This document shows positions 52,723 to 60,631 of a stretch of 64,000 bases of DNA, one piece after another. The DNA lies in assembly GCF_017573545.1 (NCBI RefSeq), contig NZ_JAGEOK010000019.1, positions 62,001 to 126,000 on the forward strand, written 5' to 3'. The DNA comes from Actinomadura nitritigenes (GTDB taxonomy: Bacteria > Actinomycetota > Actinomycetes > Streptosporangiales > Streptosporangiaceae). Within the stretch, counting starts at the first letter, position 1, and every line of letters starts with the position of its first letter. Position numbers and translations under genes: made by a program. The notes beneath the pieces are model-generated. The model was not told where the DNA came from and ran no database searches. It worked only from the letters and a program-made list of their open reading frames with translations.

Positions 52723-53316
52723 GACGGAAGCGTCCCGTGACGCTGGCTTCCGGTCGTGCGCGCGTCGTATCCTCATTGAGGATCGAAGCCTTTCTGGAAT
52801 GGCTGCTACGGTCACATGCGGGACTCCTGTTACAGCAGGGGTCCCGCTGCTGTCGTCACGGGCTTCTGGTGGTTTTCATCGGCCCGCGGGTGGCGTGTTC
52901 ATCTCCGCCCACTATTATGCGCAGACCCGCCGAGAGGCCCCTGCCCACGGCTGATTGCCTGGCGCAGATCTGTGCGCCGCAGATCGCAAGAATCTTTTTC
53001 TCCGCCTGTCGTCGCGATAAGTGGCAACCGAGCGTCATGCGCGGTGCGGCATCGCATCGGGACGAGTGGCGGTGTGCAAGCAGGCGGAGTGCTCGATGAC
53101 GCGCCATCTTCGGGTGAACAGTCGAAAGGAAGGCGCCTGGTGGGATTCCTGGGAAGGAGCGTGAGGTACCGAAGCGCTTTCCGCTCTTGTCTCGCTGCAA
53201 TGTGCGACCTGGTGCGGTGGGTCTGGCAAACTGCCACATCGCTGTTTTAATGGGAGCATCCCGCGAGGCGGCGTTCGGTGATGTGCCGCTTCGCCAGGGC
53301 GAGCAGAGGGGTGAGC
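52723..53316. other. 594-bp non-coding region, lower in GC
   Basis: Between divergent genes. GC is visibly lower than in neighbours and several short frames in both directions lack family similarity. It contains the palindrome at 53224 and probably the promoters of the cyclase-like and XRE genes. I see no gene in it. Confidence 0.45.
53224..53236. promoter_or_regulatory. Inverted repeat TGGCA-AAC-TGCCA upstream of the XRE gene
   Basis: Perfect 5+3+5 repeat about 80 bp before the XRE start at 53317. Sites of this form before DUF5753 XRE genes suggest autoregulation. Confidence 0.45.
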
Positions 53317-54165
53317 ATGGGCGTGCCCTCCCGGCCTGGGCCGGTGGTCCAGCGCGCGATCCTGACGAGTGAGCTGCAGCGCCTCCGGCAGGAGAACGGC
53401 GTGACTCAGGAGCAGGTGGCTGCCGCGCTCGACTGGTCGACCTCGAAACTGATCCGCATCGAGGGCGGAGCCGTCGGCGTCTCCACGACGGATCTGCACG
53501 CGCTGCTGCGCCACTACGGAATTCAGGACGGTGACGCGCAGGTCGCGAAGCTGACCGAAATCGCCCGCGATGCCCGCCAGCGCGGCTGGTGGGCGCTCTA
53601 CAAGAACGAGCTGGCGCCCGAATACCTCAGGTACATCGGGTACGAGAACGGCGCCTCGATCATCCGCAGCTTCCAGCCGTTGCTGGTGCCCGGACTTCTT
53701 CAGACCGAGGAGTACGCGAACGCGGTGACGATCGAGTTCGTTCCGACTCCGAACCAGCGCGACGTCGTGGTGGAGGTGCGGATGCGGCGGCAGGAGGAGA
53801 TCTTCGCGCAGAACGAGCCGCCGCGGGTATCGATGGTGGTGGACGAGGCGGCGCTCCACCGCAGGGTGGGGGGACAGGTCGACCCCGGCGTCATGCCCCG
53901 GCAGCTGCAGCACCTTCTCGGCATGCTCGAGAAGCCTTATGTGTCGATCGAGGTCATCCCCTTCTCCAAGGGTGCCCATTTCGGCATGGGAGGGGGGTTC
54001 ACCGTTCTCGAGTTCGCCGACGCCCGGGTGAACGACGTCCTCTACCTGGAGCAGACCGACGTCACCGTCATGGACCCGGACTCGAGGATCACCGCCTACC
54101 GGGCGGCGTACGAGAACCTGCGGCAGCTGGCCGTGCCCCCCCGGCGAGACGGGTCGCTTCATTGA
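53317..54165 (+). CDS. XRE-family regulator with DUF5753 domain
   Basis: Regulator of 282 aa: HTH NGVTQEQVAAALDWSTSKLI (near 30-50), then a long DUF5753 domain (SFQPLLVPGLLQTEEYANAV, RQEEIFAQNEPPRVSMVVDE, FGMGGGFTVLEFADARVNDV). This family is paired with small DUF397 proteins in actinomycetes, as here with the gene at 54422, and includes WhiJ-type developmental regulators. ATG 53317 follows AGAGGGG at working distance; GTG 53311 is the alternative. Confidence 0.92.
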   Translation: MGVPSRPGPVVQRAILTSELQRLRQENGVTQEQVAAALDWSTSKLIRIEGGAVGVSTTDLHALLRHYGIQDGDAQVAKLTEIARDARQRGWWALYKNELAPEYLRYIGYENGASIIRSFQPLLVPGLLQTEEYANAVTIEFVPTPNQRDVVVEVRMRRQEEIFAQNEPPRVSMVVDEAALHRRVGGQVDPGVMPRQLQHLLGMLEKPYVSIEVIPFSKGAHFGMGGGFTVLEFADARVNDVLYLEQTDVTVMDPDSRITAYRAAYENLRQLAVPPRRDGSLH

Positions 54166-54421
54166 AGAGATCATCGCTTCGATGACGTGACCGTCGGCCG
54201 TCCGCCGGCCCGGTGGCGGAGGCATGCCGGCCGTGTCGCGGACGATCCCGGTGCCGAGAGTCGCATTGCGGCGGCCTCGGAGGCCCCGGAACTGGTACAA
54301 ATCTTCCTGCCAAGATCCGCGACCGCTACCGAGAGTGCTCGTCGGTCGCTTTGGGTAAGCAACGGGCGTTGGCGCCTGTCGATATGCGAAACGGCCTCGG
54401 TGAGGCCGGTGGGAGGCTCTG

Positions 54422-54670
54422 GTGTCACTGGTCCAGCGGTCTGGCTCCCCATCCCATGGAGCCGCGCCCGCCGACGCTCCTGAACGGGCCGCCGGGGCCC
54501 CGCGCTGGCGCAAGGCGTCGGCGAGCCGGGAGGCCGAGTGCGTCGAGGTCGCGAGCGGGCGGGCCGGGGTGCTCGTCCGGGACTCGAAGGACGCGGCGGG
54601 GCCTGTGATCGTGTTGACGCGCGCGGCGTTCGCGGGGCTGGTGGCGGACCTCCGCGAGGGCGCCGGCTGA
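54422..54670 (+). CDS. DUF397 domain protein, partner of the XRE regulator
   Basis: Small protein of 82 aa. WRKASASREAECVEVASGRA, then VLVRDSKDAAGPVIVLTRAA, is the DUF397 signature. DUF397 proteins are thought to modulate the cognate XRE repressor and are encoded next to it. GTG 54422 is preceded by GGGAGG six bases upstream. A 256-bp gap separates it from the XRE gene, so it may have its own promoter. An N-terminal stretch of about 28 residues is Ala/Pro/Gly-rich. Confidence 0.9.
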   Translation: MSLVQRSGSPSHGAAPADAPERAAGAPRWRKASASREAECVEVASGRAGVLVRDSKDAAGPVIVLTRAAFAGLVADLREGAG

Positions 54671-54839
54671 CGGTGCGGACGGTGCGGGCGGCCGCCGTTC
54701 CTCCCGGCGAAAGCGCAGGTCGGGCGTAGGATCGGTGGAATCCGTGTGTTCTGTCGGTGGGGTCGCCTACGGTCGGGGGTGTGAGGCGGCCGTGTGAGCG
54801 CCGCCACAGTGACGCAGCCGAGCGAAGGTGATGACCACC

Positions 54840-55817
54840 ATGGCGAACAGCACCAAAGAGACGGACCGGGACTTTCAGGAGCTGGCCGACCCGTATCGGC
54901 GGGAGCTGCTGGCGCACTGCTACCGGATGCTGGGGTCGATCCACGACGCCGAGGACCTCGTCCAGGAGACGTACCTGCGCGCCTGGCGCTCCTACGAGGG
55001 CTTCGAGGGGCGGTCGTCCCTGCGGACGTGGCTCTACCGGATCGCGACGAACGTCTGCCTGACCGCGATCGACCAGCGCGGCCACCGCCCGATGCCGTCC
55101 GGGCTGGGCGCTCCCAGCGACGAGCCGGAGCGCCCCGTCGTCGCCTCGCCGGAGGTGCCGTGGCTGGAGCCGGCGCCCGACGCGGTGCTCGGCGCGGACG
55201 CGGCCGACCCCGCCACCATCGTCGCCGCCCGCGAGAGCACCCGGCTCGCCTTCGTCGCCGCTCTCCAGCACCTGCCCGCCAAGCAGCGGGTCGTGCTGAT
55301 CCTGCGGGACGTCCTGAAGTGGAAGGCGGCCGAGGCCGCCGACCTGCTCGGCACCTCCACCGCGGCCGTCAACAGCGCGCTGCAGCGGGCGCGGGCGCAG
55401 CTGGAGGAGACCGCGCCGCTGCGCGACGAGCTGGTCGAGCCCACCGACCCGGACCAGCGCGACCTGCTCGAGCGGTACGCGAAGGCGTTCGACGACGCGG
55501 ACGTGGACGCGCTGCTGGAGCTCTTCAGGAAGGACGCGGTCTGGGAGATGCCGCCCTTCCCCCAGTGGTTCGTCGGCGCGGACACGATCGTCCGGCTCAT
55601 CAAGGCGCAGTGCGGGCCCGAGCCGGGGGAGCTGCGGATGGTGCCGGCGTCCGCCAACGGGCAGCCCGCCTTCGGCATGTACCGGCGCGACGCGGAGGGC
55701 GTGCACCGGCCGTTCCAGCTCCAGGTGCTCGCCGTCACCGGCGAGGGGGTGGCGCAGGTGTCGGCGTTCTTCGACACGTCGCTGTTCCCGGTGTTCGGCC
55801 TGCCCGAGACCCTCTGA
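54840..55817 (+). CDS. ECF sigma factor with C-terminal SnoaL-like domain
   Basis: Sigma-70 region 2 (AHCYRMLGSIHDAEDLVQET, WLYRIATNVCLTAID), an Ala/Pro-rich linker, region 4 (LQHLPAKQRVVLILRDVLKW, AEAADLLGTSTAAVNSALQR), and a C-terminal SnoaL/NTF2-like domain of about 125 residues (AKAFDDADVDALLELFRKDA). This is the SigG/SigJ-like group of ECF factors whose extra domain may sense a ligand; no anti-sigma gene is adjacent. ATG 54840 lies 9-10 bases after GAAGG; 54831 is in frame as well. 325 residues by this start. Confidence 0.92.
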   Translation: MANSTKETDRDFQELADPYRRELLAHCYRMLGSIHDAEDLVQETYLRAWRSYEGFEGRSSLRTWLYRIATNVCLTAIDQRGHRPMPSGLGAPSDEPERPVVASPEVPWLEPAPDAVLGADAADPATIVAARESTRLAFVAALQHLPAKQRVVLILRDVLKWKAAEAADLLGTSTAAVNSALQRARAQLEETAPLRDELVEPTDPDQRDLLERYAKAFDDADVDALLELFRKDAVWEMPPFPQWFVGADTIVRLIKAQCGPEPGELRMVPASANGQPAFGMYRRDAEGVHRPFQLQVLAVTGEGVAQVSAFFDTSLFPVFGLPETL

Positions 55818-55917
55818 ACCACGTCCGGGGACACGTGGGGCGCCGGTCGGTGCCCGTGTGGGGGAGTTCCTCGGCAACGGGGGCCGGCCGCGTCCGGTGC
55901 TGACGGCGGCCCTGATT

Positions 55918-55932
55918 TTCCGTTCAGCGGAA
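55918..55932. promoter_or_regulatory. IclR-type operator TTCC-N7-GGAA upstream of pcaH
   Basis: TTCC-GTTCAGC-GGAA in the longer frame TTTTCCGTTCAGCGGAAA. It matches the symmetric TTCC...GGAA type recognised by IclR-family proteins and lies 150 bp before pcaH. The same pattern, including AGCGGAA, recurs before pobA. Confidence 0.65.
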
Positions 55933-56081
55933 ACTCGGGTAGGCCGCCGTCGCCGGCGGCTGCCAGGGTTGAGGGCAGTGCGGACGGCGCAGGCGGCCCT
56001 GCCGGGATCACGGAGGAGCGGGCGCCGCCGCGCCGCGACCGGGGCGGCACCGGCGGAGCACGCCGAGGAAGGAACGAGCGC

Positions 56082-56747
56082 ATGACGCATCCCCCGTACC
56101 TGTATCCGGGCTACAAGAGCACGGTGCTCCGCGCCCCGGCGCAGGAGCTGATCATGCCGAAGCTCGGCCCGGACAGCGTCGAGCTGGCCTCGCCGGTCTT
56201 CGGCCACCAGGAGCTCGGGCGGCTGGACCACGACCTGACCGTCCAGCACTCGGGCGAGCCGCTCGGCCAGCGGATCATCGTGACCGGGCGGGTGCTGGAC
56301 GGAGCGGGCCGCCCGGTGCGGAACGCGCTCGTGGAGGTCTGGCAGGCGAACTCCGCGGGCCGCTACGACCACCTCGGCGACATCCACCCCGCGCCGCTGG
56401 ACCCGAACTTCACCGGCGCGGGCCGGTGCCTCACCGACGACGAGGGCCGCTACCGGTTCATCACGATCAAGCCGGGCGCCTACCCGTGGGGCAACCACCA
56501 CAACGCGTGGCGGCCGGCGCACATCCACTTCTCGGTGTTCGGCACCGCCTTCACCCAGCGGCTCGTCACGCAGATGTACTTCCCGGACGACCCGCTGTTC
56601 CCGTTCGACCCGATCTTCCAGTCGATCCCCGAGCAGAAGGACCGCGAGAAGCTGATCTCGCGGTTCGACATGGATCTCACCAAGCCGGAGTGGGCATTGG
56701 GGTTCCAGTGGGACATCGTGCTGGGCGACACCCCGATGGAGGCGTGA
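56082..56747 (+). CDS. pcaH: Protocatechuate 3,4-dioxygenase beta subunit
   Basis: Iron(III) intradiol dioxygenase subunit (221 aa) that opens the protocatechuate ring to 3-carboxy-cis,cis-muconate. GRVLDGAGRPVRNALVEVWQ is the fold core. The catalytic metal ligands are visible: Tyr in GRYDHLGD and in GAYPWGNHHNAW, and both His in RPAHIHFSVFG. First gene of the pca operon; its stop is shared with the pcaG ATG. It follows 150 bp after the IclR-type site. Confidence 0.95.
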   Translation: MTHPPYLYPGYKSTVLRAPAQELIMPKLGPDSVELASPVFGHQELGRLDHDLTVQHSGEPLGQRIIVTGRVLDGAGRPVRNALVEVWQANSAGRYDHLGDIHPAPLDPNFTGAGRCLTDDEGRYRFITIKPGAYPWGNHHNAWRPAHIHFSVFGTAFTQRLVTQMYFPDDPLFPFDPIFQSIPEQKDREKLISRFDMDLTKPEWALGFQWDIVLGDTPMEA

Positions 56748-57313
56748 TGACCGTGCCCGCGAACAGCACGTCGGCGAAGACCACGCCCTCGCAGACCGTC
56801 GGCCCGTTCTACGGCTACGCGCTGCCGTACGAGGCCGGTCCGCGGGTCGCCCCCGCGTGGCGGCCGGACGCGATCACCGTGCGGGGGCGGGTGCTCGACG
56901 GCGCGGGCGAGCCGGTGCCGGACGCGCTGCTGGAGATCTGGCAGGCCGACGAGAACGGCGAGATCCCGCGGCGGCCGGGCGGCATCGTCCGGGAGGGCCA
57001 TGACTTCTCCGGGTTCGGGCGGTGCGGCACCGACCCGGCGGGCGGGTTCTGGTTCACCACGGTGAAGCCGGGCGCGGTCGGGGCGGGCGCGCCCTACATC
57101 GCGCTCCTGGTGTTCGCGCGGGGGCTGCTGAAGCCGGTCGCGACCCGGATCTACTTCCCGGAGGACGAGGCCGCGCACGCCGCCGACCCGCTGCTCGCGG
57201 AGGTCCCGGCGGACCGCCGCGGGACGCTCGTCGCCGAACGGGAGGGCGACCGGACGTACCGGTTCGACGTGCGGCTGCAGGGCGAGGGGGAGACGGTCTT
57301 CCTTGCCTTCTGA
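56747..57313 (+). CDS. pcaG: Protocatechuate 3,4-dioxygenase alpha subunit
   Basis: Structural partner (188 aa) of PcaH. TPSQTVGPFYGYALPYEAGP begins the protein as usual and GRVLDGAGEPVPDALLEIWQ is the shared fold core, but the metal-ligand His pair is replaced by YIALLVFARGLLKPVATRIY, as normal for alpha subunits. ATG 56747 overlaps the pcaH stop by one base; its own stop overlaps the pcaB start region. Confidence 0.94.
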   Translation: MTVPANSTSAKTTPSQTVGPFYGYALPYEAGPRVAPAWRPDAITVRGRVLDGAGEPVPDALLEIWQADENGEIPRRPGGIVREGHDFSGFGRCGTDPAGGFWFTTVKPGAVGAGAPYIALLVFARGLLKPVATRIYFPEDEAAHAADPLLAEVPADRRGTLVAEREGDRTYRFDVRLQGEGETVFLAF

Positions 57314-58520
57314 GACGCCGCCCTCTGAGACGTCGCCGTCCTCCGAGGGGCCGTCGCCCGACGCGGGGCTGCTGTCGCCCGTGCGGGCCGGGACGGAGGC
57401 CGAGGCGGCCACGGGCGACGCCGCGTACCTGGCGGCGATGCTGGACGCCGAGGCGGCGCTCGCCCGGGCGCAGGCCCGCCTGGAGATCATCCCGGCCGCG
57501 GCGGCGGAGACGATCACCGCGGCCGCCGCGAGCGGCGCGTCCGGCGGGATCGACGCGGCGGACGTGGCGCGCCGGGCCCGCGGATCGGGGAACCCGGTCG
57601 TCCCACTGGTCGCCGACCTGCGCGGCCTCGCCGGCGCGGCGGGCGAGCACGTCCACCGGGGCGCCACCAGCCAGGACATCGCCGACACCGGCGCCATGCT
57701 CGTCGCGGCCCGGGCCAGGCGCGTCGTCCTCGCCCACCTCGACCGGGCACTGGACGCGCTGGCCGGGACCGCGGCGCGGTACCGCGACACCCCGATGGCG
57801 GCGCGCACGCTCGGCCGGCAGGCGCTGCCCACCACGTTCGGCGCGAAGGCGGCGAACTGGCTGCTCGGCTGCCTGGAGGCGCGCGAGCGGCTGGCGGCGG
57901 TCGCGCTGCCGGTCCAGCTCGGCGGCGCCGCCGGCACGCTGGACGCCTACGGCGGCCGGGCGTTCGACCTGGTCGCCGCGTTCGCCGAGGAGACCGGCCT
58001 GGACGCGCCGCTCCTGCCGTGGCACACCCGCCGGACCCCGGTCGCGGACCTGGCCTCGGCGCTCGCGGCGACCGCCGGCGCCCTCGGCAAGATCGCCACC
58101 GACGTGTGGCTGCTCGCGCAGAGCGAGGTCGGCGAGGTGGCCGAGGCCGCCGGTCCCGGGCGCGGCGGCTCGTCGTCGATGCCGCACAAGCGCAACCCGG
58201 CGCTGTCGGCCCTCGTCCGGTCGGCGGCGCTGCAGGTCCCGGCGTACGCGCAGGTCGTCCTCGCCGCGCAGGCCGCGCCGCTGGAGCGCCCGGCGGGGGA
58301 GTGGCACGCCGAATGGCAGCCGCTGCGCGAGTGCCTGCGGCTGACCGGCGGCGCCGCCGAGACCGCGGCGGAACTCGTCTGCGGCCTGGAGGTGTCGGCG
58401 GACCGGATGCGCGCGAACCTCGGCGGCCTGCTGGACGTCCTCGGAGACGACCCCGGCACCGGCGCGGCCGCCGCCCTGGCCGACCGTGCCCTCGACGCCT
58501 ACCGGAGGAGCCGCGCATGA
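57303..58520 (+). CDS. pcaB: 3-carboxy-cis,cis-muconate cycloisomerase
   Basis: Fumarase/aspartase-superfamily enzyme (405 aa) that lactonises 3-carboxy-muconate. GRGGSSSMPHKRNPALSALV holds the family signature with the catalytic Ser, and HRGATSQDIADTGAML the substrate loop. The first 20 residues are Ser/Pro-rich. The start is TTG 57303, overlapping the pcaG stop by 11 bp; no ATG or GTG lies in frame before the fold begins, so translational coupling is likely. It shares a 4-bp overlap with pcaD. Confidence 0.92.
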   Translation: MPSETPPSETSPSSEGPSPDAGLLSPVRAGTEAEAATGDAAYLAAMLDAEAALARAQARLEIIPAAAAETITAAAASGASGGIDAADVARRARGSGNPVVPLVADLRGLAGAAGEHVHRGATSQDIADTGAMLVAARARRVVLAHLDRALDALAGTAARYRDTPMAARTLGRQALPTTFGAKAANWLLGCLEARERLAAVALPVQLGGAAGTLDAYGGRAFDLVAAFAEETGLDAPLLPWHTRRTPVADLASALAATAGALGKIATDVWLLAQSEVGEVAEAAGPGRGGSSSMPHKRNPALSALVRSAALQVPAYAQVVLAAQAAPLERPAGEWHAEWQPLRECLRLTGGAAETAAELVCGLEVSADRMRANLGGLLDVLGDDPGTGAAAALADRALDAYRRSRA

Positions 58521-59311
58521 CCCCCCACCCGGGAACCCTGCACTTCGGGATCCCGCAGCACCGCCTCGACGGGCCGCCGGACGCGCCCGTCGTCGTCCTC
58601 GGCCCGTCGCTCGGCACCTCGTCGGACCTGTGGCTGCCGCAGCTCCCGGCGCTGACGCGCAGGTGGCGGGTGCTGCGCTACGACCTGCCGGGGCACGGCG
58701 GCGCGCCGTCGTCCCCCGGCCCGTACACGGTCGAGGGCCTCGCCGCCGGGGTCGCCCTGCTGCTCGACCGCCTCCGGATCGCCGAGGCCGCGTACGCCGG
58801 GGTGTCGCTCGGCGGCGCCGTCGGCACCGCCCTCGCGCTTCTCGCTCCGCGGCGCGTCGCGAGCCTCGTCCTGTGCTGCACGTCGCCCCGCTTCGGCGAC
58901 CCGGGGCCGTGGCGGGAGCGCGCGGCGCTCGTCCGCCGCGAAGGGGTGGAGCCGGTCGCCGCCACGGCCGCCGGACGCTGGTTCACCCCCGGGTTCACCG
59001 GCGCGGACCCGTACGTCGCGATGCTCCGCGAGACCGACCCCGAAGGCTACGCGGGCTGCTGCGACGCGCTCGCCTCCTACGACGCGACCGCGCTGCTCGG
59101 CGACGTCACCGCGCCGACGCTGGTGATCGCCGGTGCGCAGGACGGCCCCACCCCGCCGCGCGGGCACGCCGACCGGCTCGCCGAGGGCATCCCGGGCGCC
59201 GAACTGGTCGTGGTCGACGGCGCCGGGCACCTCGCCGGCGCCGAACGCCCGGAAGTGGTCACCGAGGCGATCACCGCACACCTGGACCGCACGTGGAAGG
59301 GACGAGAATGA
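58517..59311 (+). CDS. pcaD: 3-oxoadipate enol-lactonase
   Basis: Alpha/beta hydrolase (264 aa) that opens the enol-lactone to 3-oxoadipate. LGPSLGTSSDLWLPQLPALT carries the oxyanion loop, YAGVSLGGAVGTALALLAP the nucleophile Ser, and GAGHLAGAERPEVVT the catalytic His. In many actinomycetes it is fused to PcaC as PcaL; here the two are separate genes joined through an 18-codon ORF. ATG 58517 overlaps the pcaB stop by 4 bp. Confidence 0.92.
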   Translation: MTPHPGTLHFGIPQHRLDGPPDAPVVVLGPSLGTSSDLWLPQLPALTRRWRVLRYDLPGHGGAPSSPGPYTVEGLAAGVALLLDRLRIAEAAYAGVSLGGAVGTALALLAPRRVASLVLCCTSPRFGDPGPWRERAALVRREGVEPVAATAAGRWFTPGFTGADPYVAMLRETDPEGYAGCCDALASYDATALLGDVTAPTLVIAGAQDGPTPPRGHADRLAEGIPGAELVVVDGAGHLAGAERPEVVTEAITAHLDRTWKGRE

Positions 59312-59364
59312 GCGAAGCGAACCGGAGGGTGTGGAGGATCGTCCCCCTACGGGGTGCCCGATGA
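59308..59364 (+). CDS. 18-codon linker ORF between pcaD and pcaC
   Basis: Reads MSEANRRVWRIVPLRGAR and stops. Its ATG overlaps the pcaD stop (ATGA) and its TGA overlaps the pcaC start (ATGA). It has a good ribosome-binding site (AAGGGA five bases upstream), whereas pcaC has none near its own start. A hairpin over 59340-59362 (CCCC...GGGG plus outer ATCG/CGAT) covers the pcaC start. It looks like a translational coupler; no protein function is implied. Confidence 0.55.
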   Translation: MSEANRRVWRIVPLRGAR

Positions 59365-59750
59365 GCTCGCGCCGCACCGATGAGGAACGGCACGCGGAGG
59401 GCATGCGGACGCGCCGCGAGGTGCTCGGCGACGCGCACGTCGACCGCGCCGAGGCCCGCAAGGACGCCTTCACCGAGGACTTCCAGGACCTGATCACCCG
59501 GTACGCGTGGGGCGAGATCTGGACCCGCCCGGGCCTGGACCGCAGGACCCGCAGCTGCATCACGCTGACCGCCATGGTCGCGGGCGGCCACCTGGACGAG
59601 CTGGCCATGCACGTGCGCGCCGCCCTCCGCAACGGACTGACCCCCGAGGAGATCAAGGAGGTCCTGCTGCAGACCGCGATCTATTGTGGAGTGCCCGCCG
59701 CGAACTCGGCGTTCGCCGTCGCCCAGCGGGTACTGGCCGAACAGGAGTGA
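59361..59750 (+). CDS. pcaC: 4-carboxymuconolactone decarboxylase
   Basis: AhpD-fold enzyme (129 aa) that decarboxylates 4-carboxymuconolactone to the enol-lactone. VLGDAHVDRAEARKDAFTED and ITRYAWGEIWTRPGLDRRTR begin the fold, and GGHLDELAMHVRAALRNGLT with TAIYCGVPAANSAF complete it. The Cys-X-X-Cys of peroxidatic AhpD proteins is absent. The start overlaps the linker ORF stop; translation likely depends on it. Confidence 0.92.
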   Translation: MSSRRTDEERHAEGMRTRREVLGDAHVDRAEARKDAFTEDFQDLITRYAWGEIWTRPGLDRRTRSCITLTAMVAGGHLDELAMHVRAALRNGLTPEEIKEVLLQTAIYCGVPAANSAFAVAQRVLAEQE

Positions 59751-59764
59751 CCGGCGGGAGGGCC

Positions 59765-60565
59765 ATGGCTGAGCGCGCGCGCCCGGTGAGCGTGGCGGGC
59801 AAGGTGATGGCCATCCTGAACGCCTTCGCCCAGGGCGACGTGCGCCTGAACCTGAGCGAGATCTGCCGCCGCGCCGGGCTGCCGCTGGCCACCGGGCACC
59901 GGCTGGTCGGGGAACTGGCCGCGGGCGGGTTCCTGGAGCGGGTCCCGGACGGGACGTACCGCATCGGCACCCGGCTGTGGCGGATCGGAAGCCAGGCCCC
60001 GGCCGTCACCGGGCTGCGCGAGCTGGCGCTGCCGCACATGGAGGACCTGTACGAGGCGACCCACGACAACGTGCAGCTCGCCGTGCTCCGCGACGACCGC
60101 GTCCTGGTCGTGGAGCGGCTGCGCGGGACGCGTTCGGTGCCGGTCGTGACACAGGTCGGAGCGACGCTGCCGCTGCACACCACCGGCGTCGGCAAGGTGC
60201 TGCTGGCGTTCGCGGCGCCGGAGTACCGGGAGCGGGTGATCGGCGCGGGTCTGGTGCGGCACGCGGCCCGCACGATCACCGACCCGGACGAGATGCGGAG
60301 CTGCCTGGAACAGGTGCGCCGCTCGGGGTACGCGCTGACCCGCGACGAGATGACGCTGGGCGCCTCCTCGGTCGGCGCGCCCGTCCGCGACGGGACGGGG
60401 GAGGTGGTGGCCGCGCTGTCGCTGGTCGCGCGGACCCGCAGCGCGGACCTGCGGCGGCTGCTGCCGCCGCTGACGACGGCGGCGCGGGCGCTGTCGCGGG
60501 ACGTCGGCCAGCACTGGCGCGGACACCCTGAGGTGTTTTCCACCGAGCGGAAGACCGGCGCCTGA
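59765..60565 (+). CDS. IclR-family regulator of the pca/pob genes (PcaR/PcaU type)
   Basis: Regulator of 266 aa: winged HTH LNLSEICRRAGLPLATGHRL (near 28-47), then an IclR effector domain (LHTTGVGKVLLAFAAPEYRE, GYALTRDEMTLGASSVGAPV). It is in the pca operon after pcaC (15-bp gap) and before pobA, the usual place for a protocatechuate-responsive regulator. The TTCC-N7-GGAA sites before pcaH and, inside this gene's own 3' end, before pobA are its likely targets. Confidence 0.9.
   Translation: MAERARPVSVAGKVMAILNAFAQGDVRLNLSEICRRAGLPLATGHRLVGELAAGGFLERVPDGTYRIGTRLWRIGSQAPAVTGLRELALPHMEDLYEATHDNVQLAVLRDDRVLVVERLRGTRSVPVVTQVGATLPLHTTGVGKVLLAFAAPEYRERVIGAGLVRHAARTITDPDEMRSCLEQVRRSGYALTRDEMTLGASSVGAPVRDGTGEVVAALSLVARTRSADLRRLLPPLTTAARALSRDVGQHWRGHPEVFSTERKTGA
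60538..60552. promoter_or_regulatory. IclR-type operator TTCC-N7-GGAA upstream of pobA
   Basis: TTCC-ACCGAGC-GGAA within TTTTCCACCGAGCGGAA, sharing TTTTCC-N4-AGCGGAA with the site before pcaH. It lies in the last codons of the IclR gene and 80 bp before pobA, so pobA probably has its own regulated promoter. Confidence 0.6.
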
Positions 60566-60631
60566 ACCTGCGGGTACGCGCGCCAGCATCACAGGGGGAT
60601 CCCCCCGAGAGAGCGATGACGAGGAGGCTCG

